Below are positions 1 through 9,314 of a DNA stretch of 64,000 bases, piece after piece. The position numbers were made by a program, and so were the translations under genes. The stretch lies in contig JAJRQT010000165.1 in assembly GCA_024280115.1 (NCBI GenBank), positions 31,968 to 95,967 on the forward strand, given 5' to 3'. The notes under the pieces were generated by a model. That model did not search any database. It worked only from the letters and a program-made list of their open reading frames with translations, and was not told the origin of the DNA. This DNA comes from Bacteroidota bacterium (GTDB taxonomy: Bacteria; Bacteroidota; Bacteroidia; Cytophagales; Cyclobacteriaceae). Each line of letters starts with the position of its first letter. Position 1 is the first letter of the stretch.

Positions 1-3
1 GCG

Positions 4-261
4 TTATCTCAAAAGATCAGCCGGCAAACTAATTTGATCGGCATAAAATTTCACTCGTTTATTCTTGCGCTCCAACAATTCAATCCGTTCTATTTTGTCT
101 AGTTTATGATTGTAAAATACCTCCACATAAAAATTTGAAAGGAGATATAAATTTATCTTATAACCATAATATCGAATGGAAACCACAAAAGTTCCTTCTT
201 TGTATAAAGTCTGGATCATTTCATCCAATTTCATACTGAAAAAACTTTGTTTGCTTATCAT
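4..261 (-). CDS. Small hypothetical protein (85 aa)
   Basis: I do not recognise this protein. It has no signal peptide or membrane segment. The middle alternates hydrophobic and aromatic residues (IRYYGYKINLYL, then FYVEVFYN), which suggests a small beta-sheet fold, and a basic stretch (RIELLERKNKRVK) follows. The reading frame is complete, ending in TAA at the very edge of the window. It lies 15 bp downstream of the Dabb-domain gene on the same strand, so the two are probably cotranscribed. It could be a conserved family small enough to be missed by domain models, but nothing in the sequence gives a function. Confidence 0.6.
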   Translation of the reverse strand: MISKQSFFSMKLDEMIQTLYKEGTFVVSIRYYGYKINLYLLSNFYVEVFYNHKLDKIERIELLERKNKRVKFYADQISLPADLLR

Positions 262-276
262 GATTATTTATAATTT

Positions 277-579
277 TCAATACTCAAAATCCACAACATT
301 TCTTTCTGTAACCACCTTCCCAATAAACCCGGCAACTTCCTGATGGGCTGGATGGAGGATATACTGAGCAAGTGCATCTTTATCTGAATGAGTTGTAATC
401 AATACCAAATCAAATGCTACATCAGATGAATTAAAATTTTCGCCAACCTCAATAGACTCAATCTGACTTATTTCAGGTTTCAAGTCATAAAGTTTTGCCT
501 TAGAAAGCTCAATATTTTTGCTTTTATTATTGCCTTCTGCCTCTTCTTTTAGTCTCCACATCACCACATGTTTCACCAT
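277..579 (-). CDS. Dabb-domain (stress-responsive alpha/beta barrel) protein
   Basis: The 100-residue protein has the layout of the Dabb family: an opening strand VKHVVMWRLKEEA, a helix rich in Lys and Leu (residues 20-33), a strand IESIEVGENF, then FDLVLITTHSDKDALAQYILHPAHQEV and a final strand VVDFEY. In this family the phrase ending in HPAHQ and the early HVVMWRLK are the most conserved parts. Dabb proteins are small dimeric ferredoxin-like barrels. Some are stress proteins and others are cyclases, so the exact role is open. It is probably cytoplasmic and transcribed together with the small gene that follows. Confidence 0.85.
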   Translation of the reverse strand: MVKHVVMWRLKEEAEGNNKSKNIELSKAKLYDLKPEISQIESIEVGENFNSSDVAFDLVLITTHSDKDALAQYILHPAHQEVAGFIGKVVTERNVVDFEY

Positions 580-1033
580 AATATTGTTGGTTTTAATATC
601 CTAATATCATATTTACGAATAAATAACAATTTTTGATAAAGGAAAAATAGAATTGTTTTAGTTTGTTCACAGATAATTATTTTGTTGTAGATGAGAATTA
701 AGAATGTCACATAAGTTAATCTCTCCTGTCTCGAACGGAATGATCTTGATAATCAGAAATTTATAAAACGGAGCACAATTATCTGAGTTTAATGCGATAT
801 TTTTTAGATAATTCAGAAAAAGAAAAGGAGATTTACACTGAGGGAAAAGGTGAAATGGGCTCTTAATTCTCAATAATTAAGTCATCGTTGCAATGCTATT
901 GAAAAATGATGTAAGAACTATGGTTATTTTTTAACCTCACATGAAGTAAAATCTATTTTTTTGATATATTTACCAATTATATTCAAATTAGAAACACAAT
1001 AACTATTAATTAATCCAAAAATTTTATTTGGCT
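580..1033. other. Intergenic region without a convincing gene
   Basis: About 450 bp separate the divergent Dabb and lipoprotein genes. The only open frame here (minus strand, 68 codons) is Cys/Phe/Leu-rich with no family resemblance, and I regard it as chance. A short GGTTA/TAACC hairpin lies near 924-938. I see no complete TTTG-N19-TAnnTTTG promoter, although both flanking genes must be transcribed from here. Confidence 0.5.
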
Positions 1034-1936
1034 ATGAATTCAAGAAATTACTACCAGCTGAGTAGCAAGATATTATTAGCAGTCGTTATCAGTATAATGA
1101 TAGCATGTGGATCCGACAAGAAAAAAGGTTCAGATTCTTCAAAAGAATTTGATGAAGCCCAACAGCAATTAAAAGAAAAAGTAGAAAAAGCAATCTACGA
1201 TATTCCATCACCTTCGGAGATACCCTATATTATAAAAGGAACCGGTGCGGATTTCAATCCCAATATCATCAATGATCATAAAAAGTATGAATCCTACATG
1301 ATTTCAGCAAAAAAAGCTGCATTTAACTTAGGTGTATATGCTTCGGATATTGGGTACTTAAGCAGTTATGGGAAAACTCAAGGAGCATTGGATTATATGG
1401 ATGTATGCTTGAAGCTAACAGATGCAATAGGCGCCCAGGATGCTGTAGATTTAAAAGTATTGGAAAGATTTGAGAAAAATCTTTCTAATCCTGATAGCCT
1501 TGCAAATATTATTGATGATGTAATTGCCAATAGCGATTCTTATCTTCAGGAAAATGAAAGAAACAATATTGCTGCGCTCGTTATAGGCGGAACTTTTGTC
1601 GAAGCACTTTATATATCTACCCAGATAATTGATACCTATCCGAAAGATATTTTACCTGATGACATGAGATTGCAGATACTTTCTCCGCTTGTTCAGATGC
1701 TTGCGAAGCAAAAGGATAGCTTAAAGGACCTCATAGATTTGCTGAGAAGTGTTGAAGATAATGACGAATGGGTATTGGCTACAATTAACAGCCTTCAGGA
1801 ATTGTATGATAATTATTCAAAATTTGATCCCATGGGACGAATTCAGGCTGGCAGAGGCAATGAAGTTTTAAATGATGAAGTATTGTCACGTTTAACTGCA
1901 CAAGTTGATTCCATCAGAACAAATATAGTTTTCTAA
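1034..1936 (+). CDS. Predicted lipoprotein, unknown function (300 aa)
   Basis: The ATG at 1034 is preferred over an in-frame TTG two codons upstream. The N-terminus has a short polar start, a hydrophobic stretch (ILLAVVISIMI) and a lipobox ending in IAC, so the mature protein should be a lipoprotein attached to a membrane through Cys near residue 28. The mature part begins with a Ser/Lys/Asp-rich linker and is then almost wholly helical. Around residues 95-130 it contains YASDIGYLSSYGKTQGALDY, resembling helical-repeat lipoproteins of Bacteroidota with no assigned function. It stands alone, with a strong terminator 25 bp after the stop codon. Confidence 0.75.
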   Translation: MNSRNYYQLSSKILLAVVISIMIACGSDKKKGSDSSKEFDEAQQQLKEKVEKAIYDIPSPSEIPYIIKGTGADFNPNIINDHKKYESYMISAKKAAFNLGVYASDIGYLSSYGKTQGALDYMDVCLKLTDAIGAQDAVDLKVLERFEKNLSNPDSLANIIDDVIANSDSYLQENERNNIAALVIGGTFVEALYISTQIIDTYPKDILPDDMRLQILSPLVQMLAKQKDSLKDLIDLLRSVEDNDEWVLATINSLQELYDNYSKFDPMGRIQAGRGNEVLNDEVLSRLTAQVDSIRTNIVF

Positions 1937-1960
1937 ACATATAATGATATTCATTGAATG

Positions 1961-1996
1961 AAAGTATTGGAGAGGAGTCTTCAATACTTTTTTTGT
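1961..1996 (+). terminator. Rho-independent terminator after the lipoprotein gene
   Basis: Arms AAAGTATTG (1961-1969) and CAATACTTT (1982-1990) form a 9-bp stem. The loop region can form a second short AGA/TCT helix, and a run of T follows directly. Its position right after the stop at 1936 fits transcription termination on the plus strand. Confidence 0.8.
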
Positions 1997-2040
1997 TTTA
2001 GTATAATAAAAATTTACCACCACAAAATTGACCTTGTCCT

Positions 2041-5000
2041 ATGAGTGAACAATTACTTGAAGCCGTAATTAAGCTTTTTGCTTTATTGGCCCGATTAGAT
2101 GGTGTTGGAGAAAATGAAAAGGCCAAGATGTTTAATCTCCTCAATTCCAGGCTCAATAAAGAAGTAATTGGAAAGTACATGGAAATGTTCAATACTTTCT
2201 GCTTACAGGATTTGGATAAGGATATTAATGAGATATCCGAAATCACCAGGATCACTAAAGAAATAAATGGTCAGATAACTCAACAGCAGAAAATTTTCCT
2301 TATTTCTGAGCTTTCTCAATTAATTTATGCAGATAATGTGCTTTCGAAGAAGGAGAGTATCGCATTTAATAATATTGGTAAGGAGCTAAATATCGATTCT
2401 GCAGAATTAATGTCCATTCTCAGGTTTGTAGCTGCTGAAAACATCGATGATTTTAATTCAGACAGTATCCTTATAATCAGCAATCTAAAAAACAGTTTGC
2501 CTTCAAAATGTCATAGCTTTTACCCGGAAGGTGTCATCAATGGATTTATTGCGGTTTTGAAACTAAAATCTATCAAGCCGTTTTTCTTGAGATACATGGG
2601 CTCAGCGAGCATTTTTCTCAATCAGATACCTTTGGAAATTGGAAAGGTGGAAATTGTTCCAACAGGGAGTACCATCAGAAGCAGTAAATTCAGAGCTATA
2701 TATTATAGTGATATCCAAAATCATTTCAAAACGGATGAAACTGAATCGCCAATTACATTTGAAGCAGAGAATATTTCCTTCAAATTTAAAAATGGAAAGA
2801 TAGGCCTTAGAAATATTTCTATAAAGGAAAAAAATGGCAGCCTTGTTGGAGTAATGGGTGCGAGCGGTTCGGGGAAATCTACACTTTTCAATGTCCTTAA
2901 CGGAAGCGATAAACCATCTTCCGGCCGGGTGTTGATCAATGGCATTGATATTCACGAAGAAAGAGAAAAGATAGCCGGCCTGTTCGGTTTTGTTCCCCAG
3001 GATGATTTGTTGATTGAAGATTTAACCGTATTTCAAAATCTTTATTATGCTGCAAAACTTTGCTTCAGCAATTATAGTGAAGAAGAGATTATAAAGCTTG
3101 TCAATAAAACACTCAACAGCCTCGGTTTATATGAGACAAAAAATTTAAAAGTCGGTAACCCTCTGCAAAAAACAATATCGGGCGGGCAAAGAAAAAGGCT
3201 GAATATCGGTCTCGAATTGCTGAGAGAACCAATGGTATTGTATGTTGACGAGCCTACTTCCGGGCTATCATCCAGGGATTCTGAAAATATCATGGATCTC
3301 TTAAAAGAGCTCACCTTAAGAGGTAAGCTTGTTTTTGTGGTGATCCATCAGCCATCATCGGATATATTCAAGATGTTTGACAAACTGTTAATATTAGATG
3401 TTGGCGGATATCCGATTTATTATGGTAATCCCGTAGAGGCAGTTGTTTATTTTAGAGAGGCGACCAAGCTTGTTGACAGGCAATCAGGATCTTGTACAGA
3501 ATGTGGAAATGTAAATGCCGAGCAGATATTTAATATTGTTGAAACTCGTATTGTTGATGAATATGGACGGCATACAGGGCAACGAAAAATCACACCAATT
3601 ACCTGGAATGAAATTTACAATAAAAAGGTCGAACTTCAGAAATTAGAGAAAGTTGACGAAAAGCCAAAGGCAGTACTTCATATCCCAAATCGAATAAAAC
3701 AGATGGCGATTTTTATCGCCCGGGATTTTAAGTCAAAGCTCGCCAACAGGCAATATATGCTCATCAATTTTCTGGAAGCGCCGCTATTGGCGTTTATCTT
3801 AGCTGTCCTCGTACGATTTTACCCCGGTGAAGCTTTCCGGCCTTTTGCTTATATTTTCCAGGAAAATGTAAATATTCCGGCCTATATTTTTATGGCGGTT
3901 ATCGTGGCGCTTTTTATGGGACTTACGGTTAGTGCTGAGGAAATAATTAAAGATCAAAAAATATTAAAAAGGGAGTCCTTTCTCCACTTGAGTCGTGGAA
4001 GCTATATAGCATCAAAATTATTCTTGCTATTCAGCCTTTCTGCAATTCAGGCCTTTTTATTTGTTATCGTTGGTAATTTAATTCTTTCCATCAACGGGAT
4101 GTATTTTTCCTATTGGTTGGTTTTTTTCTCCGCCTCATGTTTTGCAAATGTTTTAGGATTAAATATTTCCTCATCATTTAACTCTGCTGTGACTATTTAT
4201 ATCATAATCCCTATTTTACTCATTCCGCAAATTTTACTGAGTGGGGTTGTCGTTCAGTTTGATCAGTTGAACCCGGCATTTAGTGCTAAATCACGGGTCC
4301 CGGTCATCGGAGATTTAATGATTTCGAGGTGGGCTTATGAAGCGCTGATGGTCAACCAGTTCAAAAATAATAAGTTTGAAAAGTTGTTTTATGACGTTGA
4401 CAAAGAAATGGCAATATCGGATTATAGAACGGTATATTATTTACCAATGATCAATTCGATGATCGAATATGCATTTACAAATAGGGATAAAGATGATGAG
4501 GAAACCATTCAAACTGTTGAAAATAGTTTGTTGATTGTTCGAAATGAAATTAAACTTCAACTTGATGAATTTGGATATGACAAATTTCAGCATCTTGAAA
4601 ACCTTACCATGGATAAATTAGATTCTGCGACTTTTCAGGATACGAAAAGATTTTTGGGTACTATGAAAAAGATTTTTTTAAACCGGAATAGAAAGGCATT
4701 GAAATCCAGGGAATTATTGGTAAAGGATATGACCTCTTCCCCGAAAAAATTTGATGCATTTAATAAACTGAAAAGAGAGAATACAAATGATCAGGTGACA
4801 ACATTAGTTTATGATAACAAAGAAAAAACACGAATCCTTGCATATAAAGGCCGTTTAATTCAACAGATTTATCCGATTTATTCAGATCCTGATCCTGAAA
4901 ATTTCCTGGATTTCAGGACACTTTTTTACTTTCCTAAAAAGCATTTTGCAGGTAAATATTTTGAAACAATTTATTTTAATACGGCAATAATGTGGCTGAT

Positions 5001-5088
5001 GACAATTTTATTGGTGGTGACATTGTATTTCGATATTCTAAGAAAAATTATAAATATGGAGGGCGTTTTCACATCAAAGCCAAAATAG
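2041..5088 (+). CDS. ABC transporter, fused ATPase-permease (ABCG-like) with TerB-like N-terminus
   Basis: This 1015-residue protein joins an ABC ATPase and an ABC-2 type membrane domain in one chain, in the ABCG/White order (ATPase first). Residues 1-140 are helical and contain two copies of a TerB-like pattern (LARLDGVGENEK and IYADNVLSKKE). The ATPase follows: Walker A GASGSGKST near residue 273, signature SGGQRKR at 380, Walker B VLYVDEPTSG near 399, and an H-loop (VVIHQPSSDIF). Membrane helices run from about 580 to 790. A soluble region and a last helix near 985-1005 complete the chain. The substrate is unknown. The TerB-like part may sense stress or membranes, which is inference. The YdcF-like gene starts 4 bp after the stop codon, so the two form an operon. 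Confidence 0.88.
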   Translation: MSEQLLEAVIKLFALLARLDGVGENEKAKMFNLLNSRLNKEVIGKYMEMFNTFCLQDLDKDINEISEITRITKEINGQITQQQKIFLISELSQLIYADNVLSKKESIAFNNIGKELNIDSAELMSILRFVAAENIDDFNSDSILIISNLKNSLPSKCHSFYPEGVINGFIAVLKLKSIKPFFLRYMGSASIFLNQIPLEIGKVEIVPTGSTIRSSKFRAIYYSDIQNHFKTDETESPITFEAENISFKFKNGKIGLRNISIKEKNGSLVGVMGASGSGKSTLFNVLNGSDKPSSGRVLINGIDIHEEREKIAGLFGFVPQDDLLIEDLTVFQNLYYAAKLCFSNYSEEEIIKLVNKTLNSLGLYETKNLKVGNPLQKTISGGQRKRLNIGLELLREPMVLYVDEPTSGLSSRDSENIMDLLKELTLRGKLVFVVIHQPSSDIFKMFDKLLILDVGGYPIYYGNPVEAVVYFREATKLVDRQSGSCTECGNVNAEQIFNIVETRIVDEYGRHTGQRKITPITWNEIYNKKVELQKLEKVDEKPKAVLHIPNRIKQMAIFIARDFKSKLANRQYMLINFLEAPLLAFILAVLVRFYPGEAFRPFAYIFQENVNIPAYIFMAVIVALFMGLTVSAEEIIKDQKILKRESFLHLSRGSYIASKLFLLFSLSAIQAFLFVIVGNLILSINGMYFSYWLVFFSASCFANVLGLNISSSFNSAVTIYIIIPILLIPQILLSGVVVQFDQLNPAFSAKSRVPVIGDLMISRWAYEALMVNQFKNNKFEKLFYDVDKEMAISDYRTVYYLPMINSMIEYAFTNRDKDDEETIQTVENSLLIVRNEIKLQLDEFGYDKFQHLENLTMDKLDSATFQDTKRFLGTMKKIFLNRNRKALKSRELLVKDMTSSPKKFDAFNKLKRENTNDQVTTLVYDNKEKTRILAYKGRLIQQIYPIYSDPDPENFLDFRTLFYFPKKHFAGKYFETIYFNTAIMWLMTILLVVTLYFDILRKIINMEGVFTSKPK

Positions 5089-5092
5089 ATCG

Positions 5093-5866
5093 ATGTTTTT
5101 TATTTTATCAAAAATTCTGGGTTATTTCATAAAGCCATTCAATCTGATTCTACTTTTTTTATTGCTCTCTCTTTTTATAAAGAATAGATTATGGAAACAG
5201 CGATTGAGGTATATCTCGCTGGCGTTTTTTTTATTTTTTTCAAATGGAATCATTTTTAATGAATGTATGCTGTTGTGGGAAAAACCCGCAATATCCATAG
5301 CGGATCTTCAAGGAAATTTCGATTTGGCGGTGGTTTTGGGAGGAACCGCTGATGCAAACCGTGAGCCAAAAGACAGACTTTTTTTTCATAAAAGTGGTGC
5401 CGATCGAATAACTCATGCGCTCAATTTGTATCATGCGGGAAAAGTAAAGAAAATACTGTTTACCGGTGGTAATTCGCAAGTTTTTGAAGATCCGGAAAGA
5501 GACAACACTCCTATATATGATTTTTATGTAATGTGTGGTGTGGCTCCGGAAGATATAATTATAGAAAGTTCATCGAGAAATACACATGAAAATGCACTTT
5601 TTGTAAAAGATCTTGTTGCGAATAATTCAAAGAGTGGAAAGGTGATTTTAATTACCTCCGCATTTCATATGCGCAGATCTGAAGGATGTTTCAAAAAAGT
5701 AGGTATTGATGTGACCGGGTTCAGCACTGATTTTTATACTGTTTTACCCAAAAACAGGTTTGCAATTGATGGCATAATCCCCTCGACTTACGTGCTTGGA
5801 GACTGGAGTTTCCTCATTAAAGAATGGATCGGCTACATAGCTTATTGGATGGCAGGGTATATTTAG
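5093..5866 (+). CDS. YdcF/ElyC-like DUF218 membrane protein
   Basis: Two hydrophobic segments (residues about 7-28 and 38-56) anchor the protein. The rest is a DUF218 domain: DLAVVLGGT, RITHALNLYHAGKVKKILFTGG, then SSSRNTHENALFVKDL and KVILITSAFHMRRSEGCF. These are the conserved blocks of the YdcF/SanA/ElyC family, whose Gly-rich strand and Arg/Asn/Glu residues form a Rossmann-like pocket. Family members act in envelope biogenesis or vancomycin tolerance in enterobacteria, but their chemistry is unresolved. The length (257 aa) is typical of ElyC-like proteins. The gene lies 4 bp behind the ABC protein, suggesting a shared envelope role, and faces the aldehyde dehydrogenase gene. Confidence 0.85.
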   Translation: MFFILSKILGYFIKPFNLILLFLLLSLFIKNRLWKQRLRYISLAFFLFFSNGIIFNECMLLWEKPAISIADLQGNFDLAVVLGGTADANREPKDRLFFHKSGADRITHALNLYHAGKVKKILFTGGNSQVFEDPERDNTPIYDFYVMCGVAPEDIIIESSSRNTHENALFVKDLVANNSKSGKVILITSAFHMRRSEGCFKKVGIDVTGFSTDFYTVLPKNRFAIDGIIPSTYVLGDWSFLIKEWIGYIAYWMAGYI

Positions 5867-5924
5867 GAAACGGAGTCACCATTTTACGCATAGGAATTTT
5901 TTTTAGTAGAGGTTTTTACAGGAA

Positions 5925-7289
5925 TTACTTAACCCAAATGGTTTTTTGATTAGTAAATTCCCTTATTCCCAGGAAGGAGAGCTCTCTGCCATAGCCCGAA
6001 TTTTTAATTCCACCGAATGGAACAGCAGGATCAGAAAACATCATTTGATTGATGTAAATGGCACCACTTTCTATTTTTTCCGCAATTGATTTTGCCTTTT
6101 CCAAATCATCTGTCCATAGAGAGCCCCCCAGTCCAAAGGGGCTGTTATTGGCGATTTCAATGGCTTCCTGCTCATCTTTCACCACAAAAAATGAAGCGAC
6201 AGGTCCGAATATTTCATCATCATATGCTGGCATTCCCGGTTTCAAATTTCCAAGAATCATAGGTGGGAAAAAAGCGGATTCAATTTTTTTGGGCAACGTG
6301 CCGTAAAGAATTGAAGCACCTGCCACAATACTTTTTTGTACCTGTCCAAATATTTCCTCTGCCAGATCAGGTCTGGCCAAAGTCGCAAAATCAGTATCAC
6401 TATTTATTGGATTTCCGTATTTCAATTTTTGCAGACTCTTAATAAAAAGTGCAGTGAATTCATCGGCAATTTCCTTTTCGAGGATAAATCTTTTGGCTGC
6501 AATACAGCTCTGCCCCGCATTGAGCATTCGCGCTTTAACGGCAACTTCGGCGGCTATTTTAATATCAGCATTTTTCAACACTATAAAAGGATCGCTTCCC
6601 CCAAGCTCCAACACGCTTTTTTTAAGGTTAAATCCAGCTTTTCCGGCGACACTTTTTCCGGCCAATTCGCTGCCTGTTAATGTCACGGCTGAAACTAAAT
6701 TGTGGTCAATTACACTTCCCACATTTTTTGCACCAATCAGTAGTGTGCTGAAAATGCCATCCGGGGAACCTGCGTTTTTGAATACATTTTCAATGTCCAT
6801 TGCGCAACCCGGCACATTCGATGCATGTTTTAACAGACATGTATTCCCCGCCATAATTGCCGGAGCGGCAAACCGGAAAACTTGCCAAAAGGGAAAGTTC
6901 CATGGCATCACGGCAAGTACTACTCCAATAGGATTGTAATGAATATATGCTTCACCATGAGGCGTTTCGAGTGGTACGTCTTTAAGAAAATCTTCTGCTT
7001 TATCAGCGTAGTATTCACATACTTTAGCACATTTATTTATTTCGGCAATTGATTCCTTCAAAGGTTTACCCATCTCCAGGGTGATGGATTTGCTGTAATG
7101 ATCTATATTTTTAATCAGCTCTGAGGCGACCGATTTCAACAGCGCTGACCTCTCGTTGTTGTTTGTATCTCGCCATTGAAGATAGGCTTGATGGGCGAGT
7201 TCAATTTTTTTACTTACTTCAATTTCACTTGTCCCTTTGTAACTTTTTAAGACTTTGCCATCATAAGGGTTGACTGATCGGAATTGCAT
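5925..7289 (-). CDS. NAD(P)-dependent aldehyde dehydrogenase, succinate-semialdehyde dehydrogenase type
   Basis: This is a full ALDH-superfamily protein of 454 residues that oxidises an aldehyde to its carboxylate. Visible landmarks are the start PYDGKVLKSY, the cofactor motif PWNFPFWQ with Asn131, the general base Glu228 in LELGGSDP, and the nucleophile Cys262 in NAGQSCIAAKR. The C-terminal motif EIFGPVASFF and the ending FGGIKNSGYGRELS are also present. The short length and the phrase IGVVLAVMPWNFPFWQVFRFA place it with the succinate-semialdehyde dehydrogenase (Sad/GabD-like) branch. Substrate assignment inside ALDH families is often unsafe, so it is a likely name only. Its start overlaps the 3' end of the EI24-like gene by 43 bp, implying cotranscription. 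Confidence 0.85.
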   Translation of the reverse strand: MQFRSVNPYDGKVLKSYKGTSEIEVSKKIELAHQAYLQWRDTNNNERSALLKSVASELIKNIDHYSKSITLEMGKPLKESIAEINKCAKVCEYYADKAEDFLKDVPLETPHGEAYIHYNPIGVVLAVMPWNFPFWQVFRFAAPAIMAGNTCLLKHASNVPGCAMDIENVFKNAGSPDGIFSTLLIGAKNVGSVIDHNLVSAVTLTGSELAGKSVAGKAGFNLKKSVLELGGSDPFIVLKNADIKIAAEVAVKARMLNAGQSCIAAKRFILEKEIADEFTALFIKSLQKLKYGNPINSDTDFATLARPDLAEEIFGQVQKSIVAGASILYGTLPKKIESAFFPPMILGNLKPGMPAYDDEIFGPVASFFVVKDEQEAIEIANNSPFGLGGSLWTDDLEKAKSIAEKIESGAIYINQMMFSDPAVPFGGIKNSGYGRELSFLGIREFTNQKTIWVK

Positions 7290-8053
7290 AGGATACTTTT
7301 TCTTTTTTCAACGTAATTTAAAGATAAACCGGAGGCAACAAGGGCCAATACTGGGGCGAATAAAACTCCAAGCAATGGTATTAAAATGATAATATTAAAA
7401 AAAAGTCCATTGCCTAGAACCAAACCCAAATAACCATTAATCACCTTTCTACTTTCTTTGATGCTAAGATTGAAATGTTCGTTTCTGTAGTCAGCCATGG
7501 CATAACCCATGAAGTAACTTTCCAGTATTAAAATAGCGATTGGTGCTAAAGGCAGTATCCAGGTGATGAGAAAGAAAATCACGAGCACCAGGATCGTAAG
7601 TAATACTTCCAAAACAAAATTTCTTAAAGCAATTCTAATGCCCCTGGTACAATTTAATAAGTATTTGCTTGTACATGGTATAGCAATGGTACCGGTATCA
7701 ATCGTCTGTACTTTCGATGAAATAAATGCAAATAGTGGTGCCAGGGAGATTAGGGCTATATATCTGTAAACCTTTAAGTAAAGGAAAAATACACTTGCTC
7801 TGATCACCAGGAGCAAAAGACCTTCAATAAATGAATGCATTGTCTTGTCTGAGCTGGCAGTCTCAAAATTTTGGAGAAAATCATCAATGATAATTCCTGA
7901 AGTTTTTATCGCAAATATGACGATCAGGATGGCGGTGATGAAATTAATGATGGCAGGGATGATCATTAGCTTCCATAAATTATTGTTATCAATAAATCTG
8001 AACGCCCTCCAATAGAATTTGAAGGATAATTTTATTTGATGTAAAAAATCCAT
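7247..8053 (-). CDS. EI24/CysZ-like integral membrane protein
   Basis: The 268-residue protein opens with MDFLHQIKLSFKFYWRAFRFI, the usual beginning of the EI24 (CysZ-like) family. It has about four hydrophobic segments (near residues 28-48, 70-100, 150-180 and 215-240) and a conserved stretch ALRNFVLEVLLTILVLVIFF. EI24 proteins in bacteria include the sulfate transporter CysZ, but the Bacteroidota versions sit outside sulfate clusters, so I do not assign a substrate. The gene precedes and overlaps the aldehyde dehydrogenase gene. A weak TATTTTGT-like element upstream is not convincing as a promoter. Confidence 0.8.
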   Translation of the reverse strand: MDFLHQIKLSFKFYWRAFRFIDNNNLWKLMIIPAIINFITAILIVIFAIKTSGIIIDDFLQNFETASSDKTMHSFIEGLLLLVIRASVFFLYLKVYRYIALISLAPLFAFISSKVQTIDTGTIAIPCTSKYLLNCTRGIRIALRNFVLEVLLTILVLVIFFLITWILPLAPIAILILESYFMGYAMADYRNEHFNLSIKESRKVINGYLGLVLGNGLFFNIIILIPLLGVLFAPVLALVASGLSLNYVEKRKSILCNSDQSTLMMAKS

Positions 8054-8121
8054 TTCTACCGTCCCTGAATTTTAAAAATATACAAAATAGGATTAAAGTC
8101 CTACTTGATTATAAAACTGTT

Positions 8122-8157
8122 ATTGTGATAAGTGTGTTTATTGTCACAATTTTTTCT
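8122..8157 (+). terminator. Terminator-like hairpin upstream of pta
   Basis: Arms ATTGTGA (8122-8128) and TCACAAT (8144-8150) are followed by TTTTTTC. It lies in the divergent spacer about 150 bp before pta, with no plus-strand gene ending nearby. It may therefore be a leader hairpin, the end of a small RNA, or chance. Confidence 0.3.
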
Positions 8158-8302
8158 TTAAGTATGTTGTTTTTTTGCAAAATCAATTCACCTTTTAAGG
8201 TCATTTCCTTTAAAAGAGGCTTCTTTCTACCGATCTTTACAGAAACAATTGACTTTTTTAAAGAAATCTGAATTTTAATATTTCCTTTCAAATATCAGAC
8301 AC

Positions 8303-9301
8303 ATGAATCTACTCGATTTAATAAAAGAAAATGCACAGAAACAATTGAAAAGAATTGTACTTCCCGAGGGTGAGGAAGAGCGAACCTTAAAGGCCGCTGA
8401 TATTGTTTTGAAAAATGGATATGCTGAAATCATTTTAATTGGAAATCCAGCAAAGATCCATGAATTGGCAACATTATATGGGCTAGAAAACATAACAAAA
8501 GCCAATATCATCGATCCGAAAAATTTTGAAAAAGAAGGTGTATATACTGACCTGATGGTGCAATTGAGGATTCACAAAGGGATGACCAAAGAAAAAGCAA
8601 AGGAGTTGATAAAAAACCCCTTGTATCTCGCCACGTTGATGATAAAAAATGGCGATGCCGATGGAGAAGTTGCCGGCGCCAACAATGCTACCGGAGATGT
8701 ACTAAGGCCTGCATTTCAATATGTGAAAACACTGCCGGGAATTAGTGTGGTATCTGGTGCATTTATTATGATTTTACCGGAGAAAACATTTGGTGAAGAT
8801 GGGATGCTTGTATTTGCTGATTGTGCCGTACATCCGGATCCTGATGACAAACAATTAGCTGAGATCGCTGTAGCAACCGCAAATACGGCAAGAGCAATTG
8901 CCAGAATCGAACCGAGGATTGCAATGTTGAGTTTTTCAACGAAAGGAAGTGCCAAACATGAGATGGCGGACAAGGTGATTTCCGCCACAAAAATTGCCAG
9001 AGAAATGGAACCGTCGTTGCAAATCGATGGCGAGCTTCAGGCAGATGCGGCGCTGGTGGAGGCCATAGGAATTAAAAAAGCTCCGGGAAGTAATATTGCA
9101 GGAAATGCAAATGTGTTGGTATTTCCAAACCTGGAATCTGGCAATATCGCCTATAAACTGGTGGAGCGACTGGCAAATGCACAAGCGATAGGACCAATTC
9201 TTCAGGGGATGGCAGCACCTATCAATGATTTATCCAGGGGATGTTCTGTTGATGATATAGTAAATATGGTAGCGATTACAGCAAACCAGGCAATGAAATA
9301 A
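8303..9301 (+). CDS. pta: Phosphate acetyltransferase
   Basis: The 332-residue protein is the short, single-domain form of Pta, which converts acetyl-CoA and phosphate to acetyl phosphate and CoA. Recognisable blocks are LPEGEEERTLKAADI near the N-terminus, DADGEVAGANNATGDVLRPAFQ around residue 118, FADCAVHPDPD near 170, the stretch ARIEPRIAMLSFSTKGSAKH, and the ending IGPILQGMAAPINDLSRGCSVDDIVN. Typical short Pta proteins are 320-340 aa, so it is complete. It heads a probable operon with a 3-hydroxyacyl-CoA dehydrogenase gene 13 bp downstream and ackA after that, so acetate formation or uptake is the clear context. Confidence 0.95.
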   Translation: MNLLDLIKENAQKQLKRIVLPEGEEERTLKAADIVLKNGYAEIILIGNPAKIHELATLYGLENITKANIIDPKNFEKEGVYTDLMVQLRIHKGMTKEKAKELIKNPLYLATLMIKNGDADGEVAGANNATGDVLRPAFQYVKTLPGISVVSGAFIMILPEKTFGEDGMLVFADCAVHPDPDDKQLAEIAVATANTARAIARIEPRIAMLSFSTKGSAKHEMADKVISATKIAREMEPSLQIDGELQADAALVEAIGIKKAPGSNIAGNANVLVFPNLESGNIAYKLVERLANAQAIGPILQGMAAPINDLSRGCSVDDIVNMVAITANQAMK

Positions 9302-9314
9302 ATAATATAATATT

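Noticed and set aside
667..873. 68-codon open frame on the minus strand
   Set aside because: Low-complexity composition, no family resemblance, no promoter; sits in a divergent spacer.
1028..1033. TTG start for the 300-aa lipoprotein
   Set aside because: The ATG two codons later gives an equally good signal peptide and needs no rare start codon.
8109..8291. 60-codon Lys/Ile-rich open frame on the minus strand upstream of pta
   Set aside because: Composition follows the AT-rich spacer, and it overlaps the terminator-like hairpin; no similarity to known proteins.
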